NCBI RefSeq assembly: GCF_000425945.1
Contig: NZ_KE384482.1
Span: 49,487 to 113,486 of the forward strand
Source: Candidatus Solirubrobacter pratensis
GTDB taxonomy: Bacteria > Actinomycetota > Thermoleophilia > Solirubrobacterales > Solirubrobacteraceae
Direction: 5' to 3'
DNA length: 64,000 nucleotides
Shown here: positions 16,426 to 24,201 of the stretch, in pieces
How the letters are laid out: each line of letters opens with the position of its first letter
Numbering within the stretch: the stretch's first letter is position 1
Notes under the pieces: generated by a model
Databases searched by the model: none
What the model was told of the DNA's origin: nothing
The model's input: the letters and a program-made list of their open reading frames with translations, nothing else
Made by a program: the position numbers and the translations under genes

Positions 16426-17832
16426 ATGACAACCGTCCAGCGATGGACCTTGGCGGTCGTCTGCGCCGCGACCGCGATCCTGATGCTCGACATCGCGGTC
16501 GTCAACACGGCGCTGTCGAACATCGCCTCCGACCTCGACACCGGCCTGCACGGCCTCCAATGGGTCGTCGACGCCTACACGCTGGCGCTCGCGACGATCG
16601 TGCTCACGGCCGGCTCGCTCGCCGATCGCTACGGCCGCCGGCGCGTCTTCGGCATCGGCCTCGTCGTGTTCACGTCGATGTCCGCGGTCTGCGCGGCCGC
16701 GACCTCGATCGCGATGCTCGACGCCGCCCGCGCCGTGCAGGGGCTCGGCGCCGCCGCGATGTTCGCCACCTCGCTCGCCCTGCTCGCCGACGCGTTCCCC
16801 GACGCGCGGGCCCGCGCCGGCGCCCTCGCCGCCTACGGCGCCACCATCGGCGGCTCGTTCGCGATCGGCCCCGCGGTCGGCGGCGCGCTGACCTCGGGCC
16901 TCGGCTGGCGCTGGGTCTTCCTCGTGAACATCCCGATCGGCGTGCTCTGCCTGTACGCGACGATCGCCCGCGTGCGCGAGTCGCGCGAGTCGCACGCGCG
17001 CCCGGTCGACAAGGCCGGCCTGGTGACGCTGACCGGCGGCCTGTTCCTGCTCGTCCTCGGCCTGCTGCGCGGCAACGAGCTGGGCTGGGGCAGCGCGACG
17101 ATCGTCGCCGAGCTGGCCGGCGCCGCCGTGCTGCTGACCGCGTTCGTGGCGATCCAGGCGCGCGGGCGCATGCCGATGCTGCCGCTGTCGCTGTTTCGCT
17201 CGGGCGCGTTCACGGGCGCGCAGGCGACCGCGTTCGCGATCTCGGCGTCGTACTTCGCGATCTTCCTCTACGCGACGATCTACCTGCAGCAGGTGCTCGG
17301 GCTCTCCGCGGTCGAGGCTGGACTGGTGTACCTGCCGAGCACCCTGATCATGCTCGTCGTCTCCGGCGCCACGGCGCAGCTGACCGAGAAGGGCGTCCAC
17401 CCCGGCATGCTGATATCGGGCGGGCTGCTGCTGGTCGCGATCGGCATGGCGCTGCTGACGATGCTCGACGCCGACTCGTCCTGGACCGCCGTGCTGCCGG
17501 GCACGATCGTCGCGATGATCGGCACCGGCCTCTTCAACCCGGCCGTGACCGCCGTCGCGCTGGGCTCGGTCCCGCCGGAGCAGAGCGGGCTGGCGGCCGG
17601 CGTCAACGACACGTTCCGGCAGGCGGGCATCGCCGTCGGCGTGGCGGCGCTCGGCGCGATGATCCCGCAGGACGTGCTGTCCGGCGGCTCGGTCACGGCG
17701 TACGTGGACGGGCTCCGGACGGCGATGCTCGCCGGCGCGGCGCTCGCCGCGGCCGGCGCGATCGCCGGGGCACTGCTGATCCGGCGCGACGCGGTGGCGG
17801 CCGCGCACGAGCCGGCGGCCGAAGCGGCCTGA
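16426..17832 (+). CDS. MFS drug-type exporter (DHA2/EmrB-QacA family)
   Basis: A 468-residue transporter with about 14 hydrophobic segments. It shows the DHA2 motif LDIAVVNTALSNIASDL in TM1, motif A LADRYGRRRVFGIGLVVF, and motif C-like GGSFAIGPAVGGALTS in TM5. Relatives export drugs or secondary metabolites by proton antiport. An AAAGGA sequence eight bases before the ATG supports the start. It faces the SARP/LuxR hybrid regulator across a 127-bp gap with the 11-bp repeats, so it is probably the regulator's direct target. The exported compound is unknown. No biosynthetic core genes are visible nearby. Confidence 0.92.
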   Translation: MTTVQRWTLAVVCAATAILMLDIAVVNTALSNIASDLDTGLHGLQWVVDAYTLALATIVLTAGSLADRYGRRRVFGIGLVVFTSMSAVCAAATSIAMLDAARAVQGLGAAAMFATSLALLADAFPDARARAGALAAYGATIGGSFAIGPAVGGALTSGLGWRWVFLVNIPIGVLCLYATIARVRESRESHARPVDKAGLVTLTGGLFLLVLGLLRGNELGWGSATIVAELAGAAVLLTAFVAIQARGRMPMLPLSLFRSGAFTGAQATAFAISASYFAIFLYATIYLQQVLGLSAVEAGLVYLPSTLIMLVVSGATAQLTEKGVHPGMLISGGLLLVAIGMALLTMLDADSSWTAVLPGTIVAMIGTGLFNPAVTAVALGSVPPEQSGLAAGVNDTFRQAGIAVGVAALGAMIPQDVLSGGSVTAYVDGLRTAMLAGAALAAAGAIAGALLIRRDAVAAAHEPAAEAA

Positions 17833-17850
17833 CGGCCGGTCGCCTGCGCG

Positions 17851-17901
17851 GGGGGTGCCTCACGAACCTTCGAACTATTCGAAGTTTCGTAGGACACCCC
17901 C
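17851..17901. terminator. Long imperfect hairpin between convergent genes
   Basis: GGGGGTG (17851-17857) pairs with CACCCCC (17895-17901). After a 4-nt internal loop, ACGAACCTTCGAA (17862-17874) pairs with TTCGAAGTTTCGT (17878-17890) with one mismatch, around a CTA loop. The site sits 18 bases after the exporter stop and 47 bases from the stop of the converging oxidoreductase, so it can act in both directions. No U-tract follows. The AT-richer inner stem stands out from the GC-rich surroundings. Confidence 0.6.
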
Positions 17902-17948
17902 TTCCGCAACGATCACCGCGAGCGGCGGCCGGCGAGAACGACGCCCGC

Positions 17949-19541
17949 TCAGGCCGTCACACGCACGTCCTCCAGCACGGCCATCGCCGCGTTGCGCCCG
18001 TTGAGCGCGATCACGCTGCCGCCGGGGTGGGTGGCGGCGCCGCACAGGTAGACGCCCGGGATCGGCGTGCGCGGCGTGAGCCGGTCCTCCCACATCTGGT
18101 CCGGCGTGACCTCGCCCTGGAAGATGTTGCCGCCCGTGAGGCCGATGCGGGACTCGATGTCCGGCGGGCCGAGGACCTCGTAGGCCTCGAGGCGGTCCTC
18201 GAAGCCGGGCGCGAAGCGGTCGATCAGGTCGATGAACTGGCGCGCGACCTCGTCGCGGCGGGTGTCCCAGGTCCCGTCGGCGAGCTCGTAGGGCGCGTAC
18301 TGGCCGAAGACGCTGAGCAGGTGGCGCCCCGCGGGTGCCGGGCTCGGGTCGTAGCCGGTCTGGATGTAGATCTCGCCAAAGCCGACGGCGGGCTCGCCGC
18401 GCTCGCACGCCTCGAAGGCGCGCTGGGCGTCCTCGAGGCCGCCCGTGACGTCGATCGTCGCGCGCGCCGGCCAGCCGGCGCCGGGCGCGGCGGTGAACTC
18501 GGGCAGCGCGTTGAGCGCGGCGTTGAACTTCACGACCGGGCTGCGGACCTTCCAGGCCCTGAGGCGCTCGCGGTAGGCCTCCGGCATCTCGGTCACGAGC
18601 CGGAGCGCGACCTTCGGGTCGGCGTTGCAGATCACGGTGCGGGCCCTGATGAAGGTGCCGTCCTCGAGCCGCACGCCCTGCTCGGGGACGATCTCGGCGA
18701 CGGGCGTGCCGGTCGCGAGCTGGGCGCCGGCCTCGCGCGCGGCGTCGGCGATCGCGAAGCTGATCATCCCCATGCCGCCCTTGACGTAGCCCCACACCGG
18801 CCCCTGGCCTTCCAGGTCGCCCTGGTAGTGCATGAGCTTGATCGACGCGGTCCCGGGGTCCTTCGGGCCGCCGTAGGCGGCGATCACGCCCTGGCCGAAG
18901 AGCGCGTCCTTGAGGCGCTGGTCGCGCATGTACTCGTCGAGCACGTCGGCGATCGAGGCGGAGAAGACCACGTCGATCATCGTCCGCTCGCCGTGCAGGA
19001 GCTCCTCGATCTCGGCGCGGGTGGGCGTGCCGCCGAGCCACGCGTCGCGCTCGCCGGTGCGCAGGCGGCGGCGGATCTCGTCGAAGAGGTGCTCGTAGGC
19101 CCAGTAGCCCTCGATGTCCCGCTTGGCGACGTGCAGCGCCTCGAGGCCTTCCTGCGTCTTGCGGTCGTCGAGCCACTGGCCGAATGCGGTGCCGTCCTCG
19201 AACGGGACCCACAGGTTGGGATCGGCGACGTAGCACTCGAAGCCGCGCCGCCTGAGGTCCAGCTCGGAGATCACGAGCTCGTCGAGCAGGCCGACGACGT
19301 ATGCGCACGGGCTGACCACGTAGCGGTCGTCCGCGAACGGGCGCTCGAGCGTGCAGGCGCCGCCGAGGCGCTCCCTGCGCTCGAGCACGAGCACCGACCG
19401 GCCGGCGCGGGCGAGGTAGGCCGCCGCGGTGAGGCCGTTGTGCCCGCCGCCGACCACGACGGCGTCCCAGTGCGTGCTCGCGAGCTCGCCGATGGGCGCC
19501 GGGAGCCCGACCTCGCCGAGCTTGGCCGCGATTTCGTTCAT
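17949..19541 (-). CDS. Phytoene-desaturase-like FAD/NAD(P)-dependent oxidoreductase
   Basis: A 530-residue flavoprotein of the phytoene dehydrogenase-like/amine oxidase superfamily. The N-terminal Rossmann motif is DAVVVGGGHNGLTAAAYLARAG, followed by VLERRERLGGACT. The C-terminal FAD contact is GVYLCGAATHPGGSVIALNGRNAA. Members of this branch (PYROXD2/CrtI-like) are seldom characterised, and some act on amines or carotenoids. No carotenoid genes are near. A GGAGAAGGC ribosome site directly precedes the ATG. Only 26 bases separate it from the divergent TetR gene, so their promoters must overlap the coding ends and mutual regulation is likely. Confidence 0.87.
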   Translation of the reverse strand: MNEIAAKLGEVGLPAPIGELASTHWDAVVVGGGHNGLTAAAYLARAGRSVLVLERRERLGGACTLERPFADDRYVVSPCAYVVGLLDELVISELDLRRRGFECYVADPNLWVPFEDGTAFGQWLDDRKTQEGLEALHVAKRDIEGYWAYEHLFDEIRRRLRTGERDAWLGGTPTRAEIEELLHGERTMIDVVFSASIADVLDEYMRDQRLKDALFGQGVIAAYGGPKDPGTASIKLMHYQGDLEGQGPVWGYVKGGMGMISFAIADAAREAGAQLATGTPVAEIVPEQGVRLEDGTFIRARTVICNADPKVALRLVTEMPEAYRERLRAWKVRSPVVKFNAALNALPEFTAAPGAGWPARATIDVTGGLEDAQRAFEACERGEPAVGFGEIYIQTGYDPSPAPAGRHLLSVFGQYAPYELADGTWDTRRDEVARQFIDLIDRFAPGFEDRLEAYEVLGPPDIESRIGLTGGNIFQGEVTPDQMWEDRLTPRTPIPGVYLCGAATHPGGSVIALNGRNAAMAVLEDVRVTA

Positions 19542-19567
19542 GCCTTCTCCCGAGTAGCGTTCAGCCT

Positions 19568-20161
19568 GTGGAGCAGTCGCGAGCGGCGGCGCGAGCGAGC
19601 GCACGGGCGCGCATCCTGGACGCCGCCGTGAAGCTGATCGCGCGCGAGGGCATCAACGACGTGCGGATCGCGCGCATCGCCATGGAGGCCGGCGTCTCCC
19701 CCTCGCTGCTGCACTACCACTTCGCCTCCCGCGACGCCCTGCTCGCGGAGGCGCTCGAGCACTCCTATGAGCTGGCGGCCAGCATCCGCATGGGCCCCGA
19801 CGAGCCGGTCGCGAGCCGGCTGCGGGACATGATCGACCAGTGCCTGCCGCTCAACGGCGCGCTGAGGGACGACTGGCTGCTGTGGGTCGAGCTGTGGCTG
19901 CACACGGCCCGGCGGCCGGAGCTGCGCGAGACCGCCGCGCGCCTGTACGCGCGCATGCACGCGTGGTTCATGGAGGCGATCGCCGAGGGGATGGCGAGCG
20001 GCGAGCTCAGGGTCGCCGAGCCGGACCGCGTGACCGACCGGCTGCTCGCGCTGATCGACGGCTACGGCATCCGCGCGCTGTCCGAGGACCCGGCGATGCC
20101 GGTGCAGCGGGCGCGCGAGGAGATCTGGGCCGCGCTGGCGCGCGACCTCGGCGTCGGCTGA
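19568..20161 (+). CDS. TetR-family transcriptional regulator
   Basis: A 197-residue TetR regulator. The helix-turn-helix is at about residues 14-60 (ILDAAVKLIAREGINDVRIA to VSPSLLHYHFASRDALLAEAL). The C-terminal ligand domain fits TetR_C_6 (BetI-like), with LRDDWLLWVELWLHTARRPEL. BetI-like regulators often control choline/betaine genes, which agrees with the Rieske oxygenase next door. The GTG start is the first codon after the very short divergent gap. The stop lies eight bases from the stop of the converging Rieske gene. Confidence 0.9.
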   Translation: MEQSRAAARASARARILDAAVKLIAREGINDVRIARIAMEAGVSPSLLHYHFASRDALLAEALEHSYELAASIRMGPDEPVASRLRDMIDQCLPLNGALRDDWLLWVELWLHTARRPELRETAARLYARMHAWFMEAIAEGMASGELRVAEPDRVTDRLLALIDGYGIRALSEDPAMPVQRAREEIWAALARDLGVG

Positions 20162-20169
20162 GCCGCGGC

Positions 20170-21321
20170 TCATGACACGAGCGCCGCCTCGAGGTAGCGG
20201 TCGGCGACCATCACGTCGAAGGCGTGCACGTCGGTCTCCTGCGTCGTGTAGCGGCCGGGCGTGAAGGCGCGCGAGCTCATGCCGGCCTGCGTGAGCTCGC
20301 ACACGTGCCAGTCCTCGCGGTTGACCTGGTCCCAGAAGCCGACCGCGTCGCTCGGGTCGAAGTCCGCCGCCGCCATCGTCGGCGCCTCGAAGAACCACTC
20401 GCACACCACCTGCGTGCGATCCGGCGCGACCGGCCACAGCGTGTGCAGCATCACGTAGTCCGGGTGCAGCGAGACGAGCGCGTTCGGGAACAGCAGGAAG
20501 TAGAGGATCGAGCGCGGGTCGACGCCCTCGATCGCCGGGCGGTTGTGCGGCGTGCCCTCGACGGCCATCGTCTCGACGCCCTCGGCGAGCGTCATCGAGC
20601 CGCCGCACCACGCGCCGGCGCCCTCGTAGGTCACGCCCGAGAGGTAGTGCGACAGCCGGTTGAGCTCCGGATGCACGCCGGGGCAGTGCAGGCACTCGCT
20701 GTAGTTCTCGGCGATCGCCTTCCAGTTGGCGCCGACGTCGTAGACGATGCGCCGGGCGCGGCGCAGGTCCGCCGTGCGGTAGGCGGCGAGGTGGGTCGCG
20801 AGATCGCCGATGTGGTCCTGCGGCGGCGGCGCCTCGCCGGAGAGATCGAGCAGGATCAGGCCCTCGACGACCGCCAGCCGGACGGCGTGCAGGCCGAAGC
20901 AGCCCGGATCGAAGTCCTCCAGCCCGTCGGTGAACGGCGCGCTGCGCAGCGAGCCGTCGAGCCCGTAGGTCCACGCGTGATACGGGCACTGCAGCCTGCG
21001 CAACGTGCCCTCGGGCATGAACACGAGCCGCGCGCCGCGGTGGCGGCAGGTGTTCAGGAAGGCGCGCGGGAGGCCGTCGTCGTCGGCCACCACCAGCACG
21101 CTCTCGCCCGCGACGTCGAGCATCAGGTACTGCCCGCGCTCGCGCACCTGGTCCACGTGGCCCGCGCAGATCCAGCCGCCGCGGAACAGGTTGGCACGCT
21201 CCCAGTCGAGCACGCCGGGGTCGGTGAACGCCGCCCCGGGCAGCATCGTGGCCCGCTCGAGCGGGGCGCGGGTGCGCTCGATTTCGGCCGCTGAAAGCGG
21301 CAGCGGGACCGTCATGGGCAT
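20170..21321 (-). CDS. Rieske non-haem iron oxygenase, quaternary-ammonium type (alpha subunit)
   Basis: A 383-residue oxygenase alpha subunit. The Rieske [2Fe-2S] ligands are in CRHRGARLVF and CPYHAWTYG (about 92-118). The mononuclear iron site is in WKAIAENYSECLHCPGVHPE (about 199-218). The bridging acid is Glu in ENYSE, as in carnitine oxygenase CntA and GbcA/Stc2-like enzymes, where most aromatic dioxygenases have Asp. This and the sequence around it suggest N-demethylation or oxidation of a betaine-like compound. No reductase gene is adjacent, so a general ferredoxin reductase is needed. GAGGAGCTG precedes two close ATGs, and the second (codon 3) has better spacing. A betaine-type MHS transporter lies 1.5 kb away. 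Confidence 0.88.
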   Translation of the reverse strand: MPMTVPLPLSAAEIERTRAPLERATMLPGAAFTDPGVLDWERANLFRGGWICAGHVDQVRERGQYLMLDVAGESVLVVADDDGLPRAFLNTCRHRGARLVFMPEGTLRRLQCPYHAWTYGLDGSLRSAPFTDGLEDFDPGCFGLHAVRLAVVEGLILLDLSGEAPPPQDHIGDLATHLAAYRTADLRRARRIVYDVGANWKAIAENYSECLHCPGVHPELNRLSHYLSGVTYEGAGAWCGGSMTLAEGVETMAVEGTPHNRPAIEGVDPRSILYFLLFPNALVSLHPDYVMLHTLWPVAPDRTQVVCEWFFEAPTMAAADFDPSDAVGFWDQVNREDWHVCELTQAGMSSRAFTPGRYTTQETDVHAFDVMVADRYLEAALVS

Positions 21322-21443
21322 CAGCTCCTCAGCGACTGCTCGGAAATCAGGCTAGCATGGACTTTGTGCGACTGGCTACATGATCAGTCTCGCTGCGATC
21401 GAGACGCACCCGCCGCAGTGACCGGCGTAGGCTCACCTGCGCG

Positions 21444-22367
21444 ATGCGGGTCGCGATCCTCGACGACTACCAGGGCGTCGCCCTCCAGTTCGCCGACTGG
21501 AGCGGGCTCGAGCTGACGGCGTTCACCGACCACGTGGCGTCCGACGATGCGCTCGCCGAGCGGCTGGCGGCCTATGAGGCGGTCGTCGCCATGCGCGAGC
21601 GGACGCCGTTCACCGCGGCGCGCCTCGCGCGGCTGCCGCAGCTGCGGCTGCTCGTGACGACCGGGATGGCGAACGCGTCGATCGACCTCGACGCGGCGCG
21701 CCGGCACGGCGTCACGGTCTGCGGCACCGGCGGGCTCGCCTCCCCCACCGCGGAGCTGACCTGGGGGCTGATCCTGGCGCTCGCCCGCCGGATCCCCGCC
21801 GAGGACGCCGCCGTGCGCGCCGGCGGCTGGCAGCACACGATCGGGCCCGAGCTGGCGGGCCGGACGCTCGGCGTGATCGGGCACGGGCGGCTCGGGAGCC
21901 GCGTCGCGGCGATCGGGCGGGCCTTCGAGATGCGGATCCTCACCTGGAGCCAGAACCTGCGCGAGGCGGAGGGCGCGACGGTGGTCTCCAAGGACGAGCT
22001 GCTCGAGCGCTCGGACGTGGTGAGCATCCACCTGAGGCTGTCCGAGCGCTCGCGCGGGCTGATCGGCGCGCCCGAGCTCGCGCGGATGAAGCCGACCGCG
22101 CTGCTGATCAACACCTCGCGCGGGCCGATCGTCGACGAGGCGGCGCTGTTGCAGGCGCTGCGCGCCGGGACGATCGGCGGCGCGGGGCTGGACGTCTACG
22201 ACACCGAGCCCCTGCCCGCCGGCCATCCCCTGCGCAGTGCGCCGAACACGGTGCTGACGCCGCACATCGGCTACGTCAGCACCGGGACGTACGAGCGGTT
22301 CTACGCCGACGCCGCGGAGGACGTGCGGGCCTTCGCCGCCGGCGCCCCGGTGCGGGTCCTGAGCTAG
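21444..22367 (+). CDS. D-2-hydroxyacid dehydrogenase family protein
   Basis: A 307-residue NAD-dependent 2-hydroxyacid dehydrogenase (PGDH-like). The NAD-binding motif is LGVIGHGRLGSRVAAIGRAF (about 148-167). The catalytic Arg lies in LLINTSRGPIVDE, the Glu in LDVYDTEPLP and the His in LTPHIGYVS. Such enzymes reduce or oxidise 2-keto/2-hydroxy acids. It is divergent from the Rieske oxygenase gene across 122 bases. A shared catabolic role is possible but not shown. The start ATG is the only one consistent with the family N-terminus (MRVAILDDYQG). Confidence 0.9.
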   Translation: MRVAILDDYQGVALQFADWSGLELTAFTDHVASDDALAERLAAYEAVVAMRERTPFTAARLARLPQLRLLVTTGMANASIDLDAARRHGVTVCGTGGLASPTAELTWGLILALARRIPAEDAAVRAGGWQHTIGPELAGRTLGVIGHGRLGSRVAAIGRAFEMRILTWSQNLREAEGATVVSKDELLERSDVVSIHLRLSERSRGLIGAPELARMKPTALLINTSRGPIVDEAALLQALRAGTIGGAGLDVYDTEPLPAGHPLRSAPNTVLTPHIGYVSTGTYERFYADAAEDVRAFAAGAPVRVLS

Positions 22368-22489
22368 GGCCGCGCCCCCATGAGATGGCCGCGACGGCTC
22401 ACCACGAGGCCGGCTTCCCCGGCGAGCGTCGTGTTGTTGCACGGGTACCACGTGCCGGCGCCCTGCGGCGCTTCAGGTCCTGCGCGAGG

Positions 22490-22765
22490 TCAGGGCGTGA
22501 CGACGGTCCACGGCTCGACGCGCCAGCGCTCCACGAGGCCCTGGCCCACGTACGGGTCCTCGCCGGCGAACGCCTCCGCCGCCTCCGCCGTGCTGTAGAC
22601 GAGCAGGCCGCCCTGCGGCGGGTCGCCGTAGGCCCCCGCCATCACGAGCCGGCCGTCGGCGTGGTAGGCCTCGATCAGCTCGAGGTGCGCGGAGCGCAGC
22701 GGCGCGCGCCGCGCGATCACGTCGTCGCCGTATTCGTAGAACAGCACGTAGAGCGTCTGTGGCAC
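22490..22765 (-). CDS. YciI-family protein
   Basis: A 91-residue YciI-like protein with the family features LFYEYGDDVIARRAPLRSAHLEL (conserved His), GRLVMAGAYGDPPQGGLLVY and an FAGEDPYVGQGLVERWRVEPW end. YciI proteins have a ferredoxin-like fold with a His-Asp pair and have been proposed as small hydrolases or dehydrochlorinase-like enzymes. The substrate here is unknown. The start is GTG, 65 bases from the divergent MHS transporter. Confidence 0.88.
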   Translation of the reverse strand: MPQTLYVLFYEYGDDVIARRAPLRSAHLELIEAYHADGRLVMAGAYGDPPQGGLLVYSTAEAAEAFAGEDPYVGQGLVERWRVEPWTVVTP

Positions 22766-22830
22766 CGGACGGAGGTTAGTCGGCGCGCGCGCGACGGGTA
22801 CCAGAAAGGGGACCCCAGAGGAGGATCACC

Positions 22831-24201
22831 ATGTCCGCACTGAAGAGCGGCGACGAGGGTCTACGCCGCAGCCAGGTCAAGCGCGCGCTCGTCGCGTCCA
22901 CCGTCGGCACGTCGATCGAGTGGTACGACTTCTTCCTGTACGGGACGGCGGCGGCGCTCGTCTTCCCGCACCTGTTCTTCCCGGGCGCGAGCAACTACGC
23001 GGGGGTACTCGCGTCGTTCGCGACCTATGCGGTCGGGTTCGCCGCACGGCCCGTCGGCGCAGCGCTGTTCGGCCACTGGGGCGACCGCGTCGGCCGCAAG
23101 GCCACGCTGATCTCCACGTTGCTGGTGATGGGGCTCGCGAGCTTCGCGATCGGCGTCATGCCGACCTATGACACCATCGGCGTGTGGGCGCCGACGCTGC
23201 TGGTGCTGCTGCGGATCCTGCAGGGCATCGGCGTCGGCGGCGAATGGGGCGGCTCGATCACGCTGTCGATGGAGTGGGGCGACCAGCGCCGCCGCGGCCT
23301 GATCGCGAGCTGGCCGCAGGTCGGCGTGCCGATCGGCCTGCTGCTCTCGACGGGCGCCGTCTCGCTGTTCACCCACCTGACGGGCGACGGCTTCGACAGC
23401 TGGGGCTGGCGGATCCCGTTCCTGCTCAGCATCCTGCTCGTCGGCCTCGGCCTGTGGATCCGGCTCGGCGTGCTCGACTCGCCGATGTTCCAGCGCGAGG
23501 TCGAGAACGCCACCGTCGAGCGCCAGCCGGTGCTCGAGGTGATCAAGCGCAACCCGAAGGAGATCCTGCTGTCCGCGATGCTGCGGATGTCCGAGCAGAT
23601 GCCGTTCTACATCTTCACGGTGTTCGTGCTCGAGTACGGCAAGGACGAGCTCGGCTTCGGCAAGACGTTCCTGACCAACTCGGTCGCGGGCGCGGCGGCG
23701 CTGGCGCTCTTCTTCGTCCCGTTCTTCGGCCACCTGTCGGACCGGATCGGGCGCAAGCGGATGTACATGATCGGCGCCGCGTGCACGTTCGCGTGGGCGA
23801 TCCCGTACTTCCTGCTGCTCGACCACGGAACGGCGGCGCTCGTGTCGCTGACGATCGTCGTCTCGCTGATCCCGCACAACATGCAGTACGGGCCGCAGGC
23901 GGCGCTGATCGCCGAGACGTTCCCGACGCGGCTGCGCTACAGCGGCGCGGGCATCGGCTACCAGCTCGCGTCGGTGGTCGCCGGCGGGCCGGCGCCGCTG
24001 GTGGCGGCATGGCTGCTGCACACGTTCAACAGCTCGCTGCCGATCGCGCTCTACATCATGGCCGGCGCGGTCGTGACGCTGATCGCCACGGCGCTGCTGC
24101 CGCAGCCGGTGCCGGAGCTCGAGCGGGCCCCGACCGGCCGCTTCGCGCGGCCGGCCGAGGACCGGGAGCCGATCGCTACGGAGTCGTCGTCGAGAGCGTG
24201 A
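22831..24201 (+). CDS. MHS-family (ProP/KgtP-like) MFS symporter
   Basis: A 456-residue, 12-TM MFS importer of the metabolite:H+ symporter family. Diagnostic sequences are GTSIEWYDFFLYGTAAALVF in TM1, GHWGDRVGRKATLISTLLVM in loop 2-3 and GGEWGGSITLSMEW in TM4. The family takes up betaine/proline, alpha-ketoglutarate, shikimate and similar compounds. With the Rieske oxygenase and TetR close by, uptake of a quaternary amine or its keto acid product is an inference. GAGGAGGATCACC before the ATG is a strong ribosome site. The last 26 bases overlap the converging M28 peptidase gene. Confidence 0.92.
   Translation: MSALKSGDEGLRRSQVKRALVASTVGTSIEWYDFFLYGTAAALVFPHLFFPGASNYAGVLASFATYAVGFAARPVGAALFGHWGDRVGRKATLISTLLVMGLASFAIGVMPTYDTIGVWAPTLLVLLRILQGIGVGGEWGGSITLSMEWGDQRRRGLIASWPQVGVPIGLLLSTGAVSLFTHLTGDGFDSWGWRIPFLLSILLVGLGLWIRLGVLDSPMFQREVENATVERQPVLEVIKRNPKEILLSAMLRMSEQMPFYIFTVFVLEYGKDELGFGKTFLTNSVAGAAALALFFVPFFGHLSDRIGRKRMYMIGAACTFAWAIPYFLLLDHGTAALVSLTIVVSLIPHNMQYGPQAALIAETFPTRLRYSGAGIGYQLASVVAGGPAPLVAAWLLHTFNSSLPIALYIMAGAVVTLIATALLPQPVPELERAPTGRFARPAEDREPIATESSSRA

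Noticed and set aside
22368..22489. A hidden gene or hairpin between the hydroxyacid dehydrogenase and YciI genes
   Set aside because: Short palindromic GC stretches are present, but none forms a clear stem and no frame is credible.
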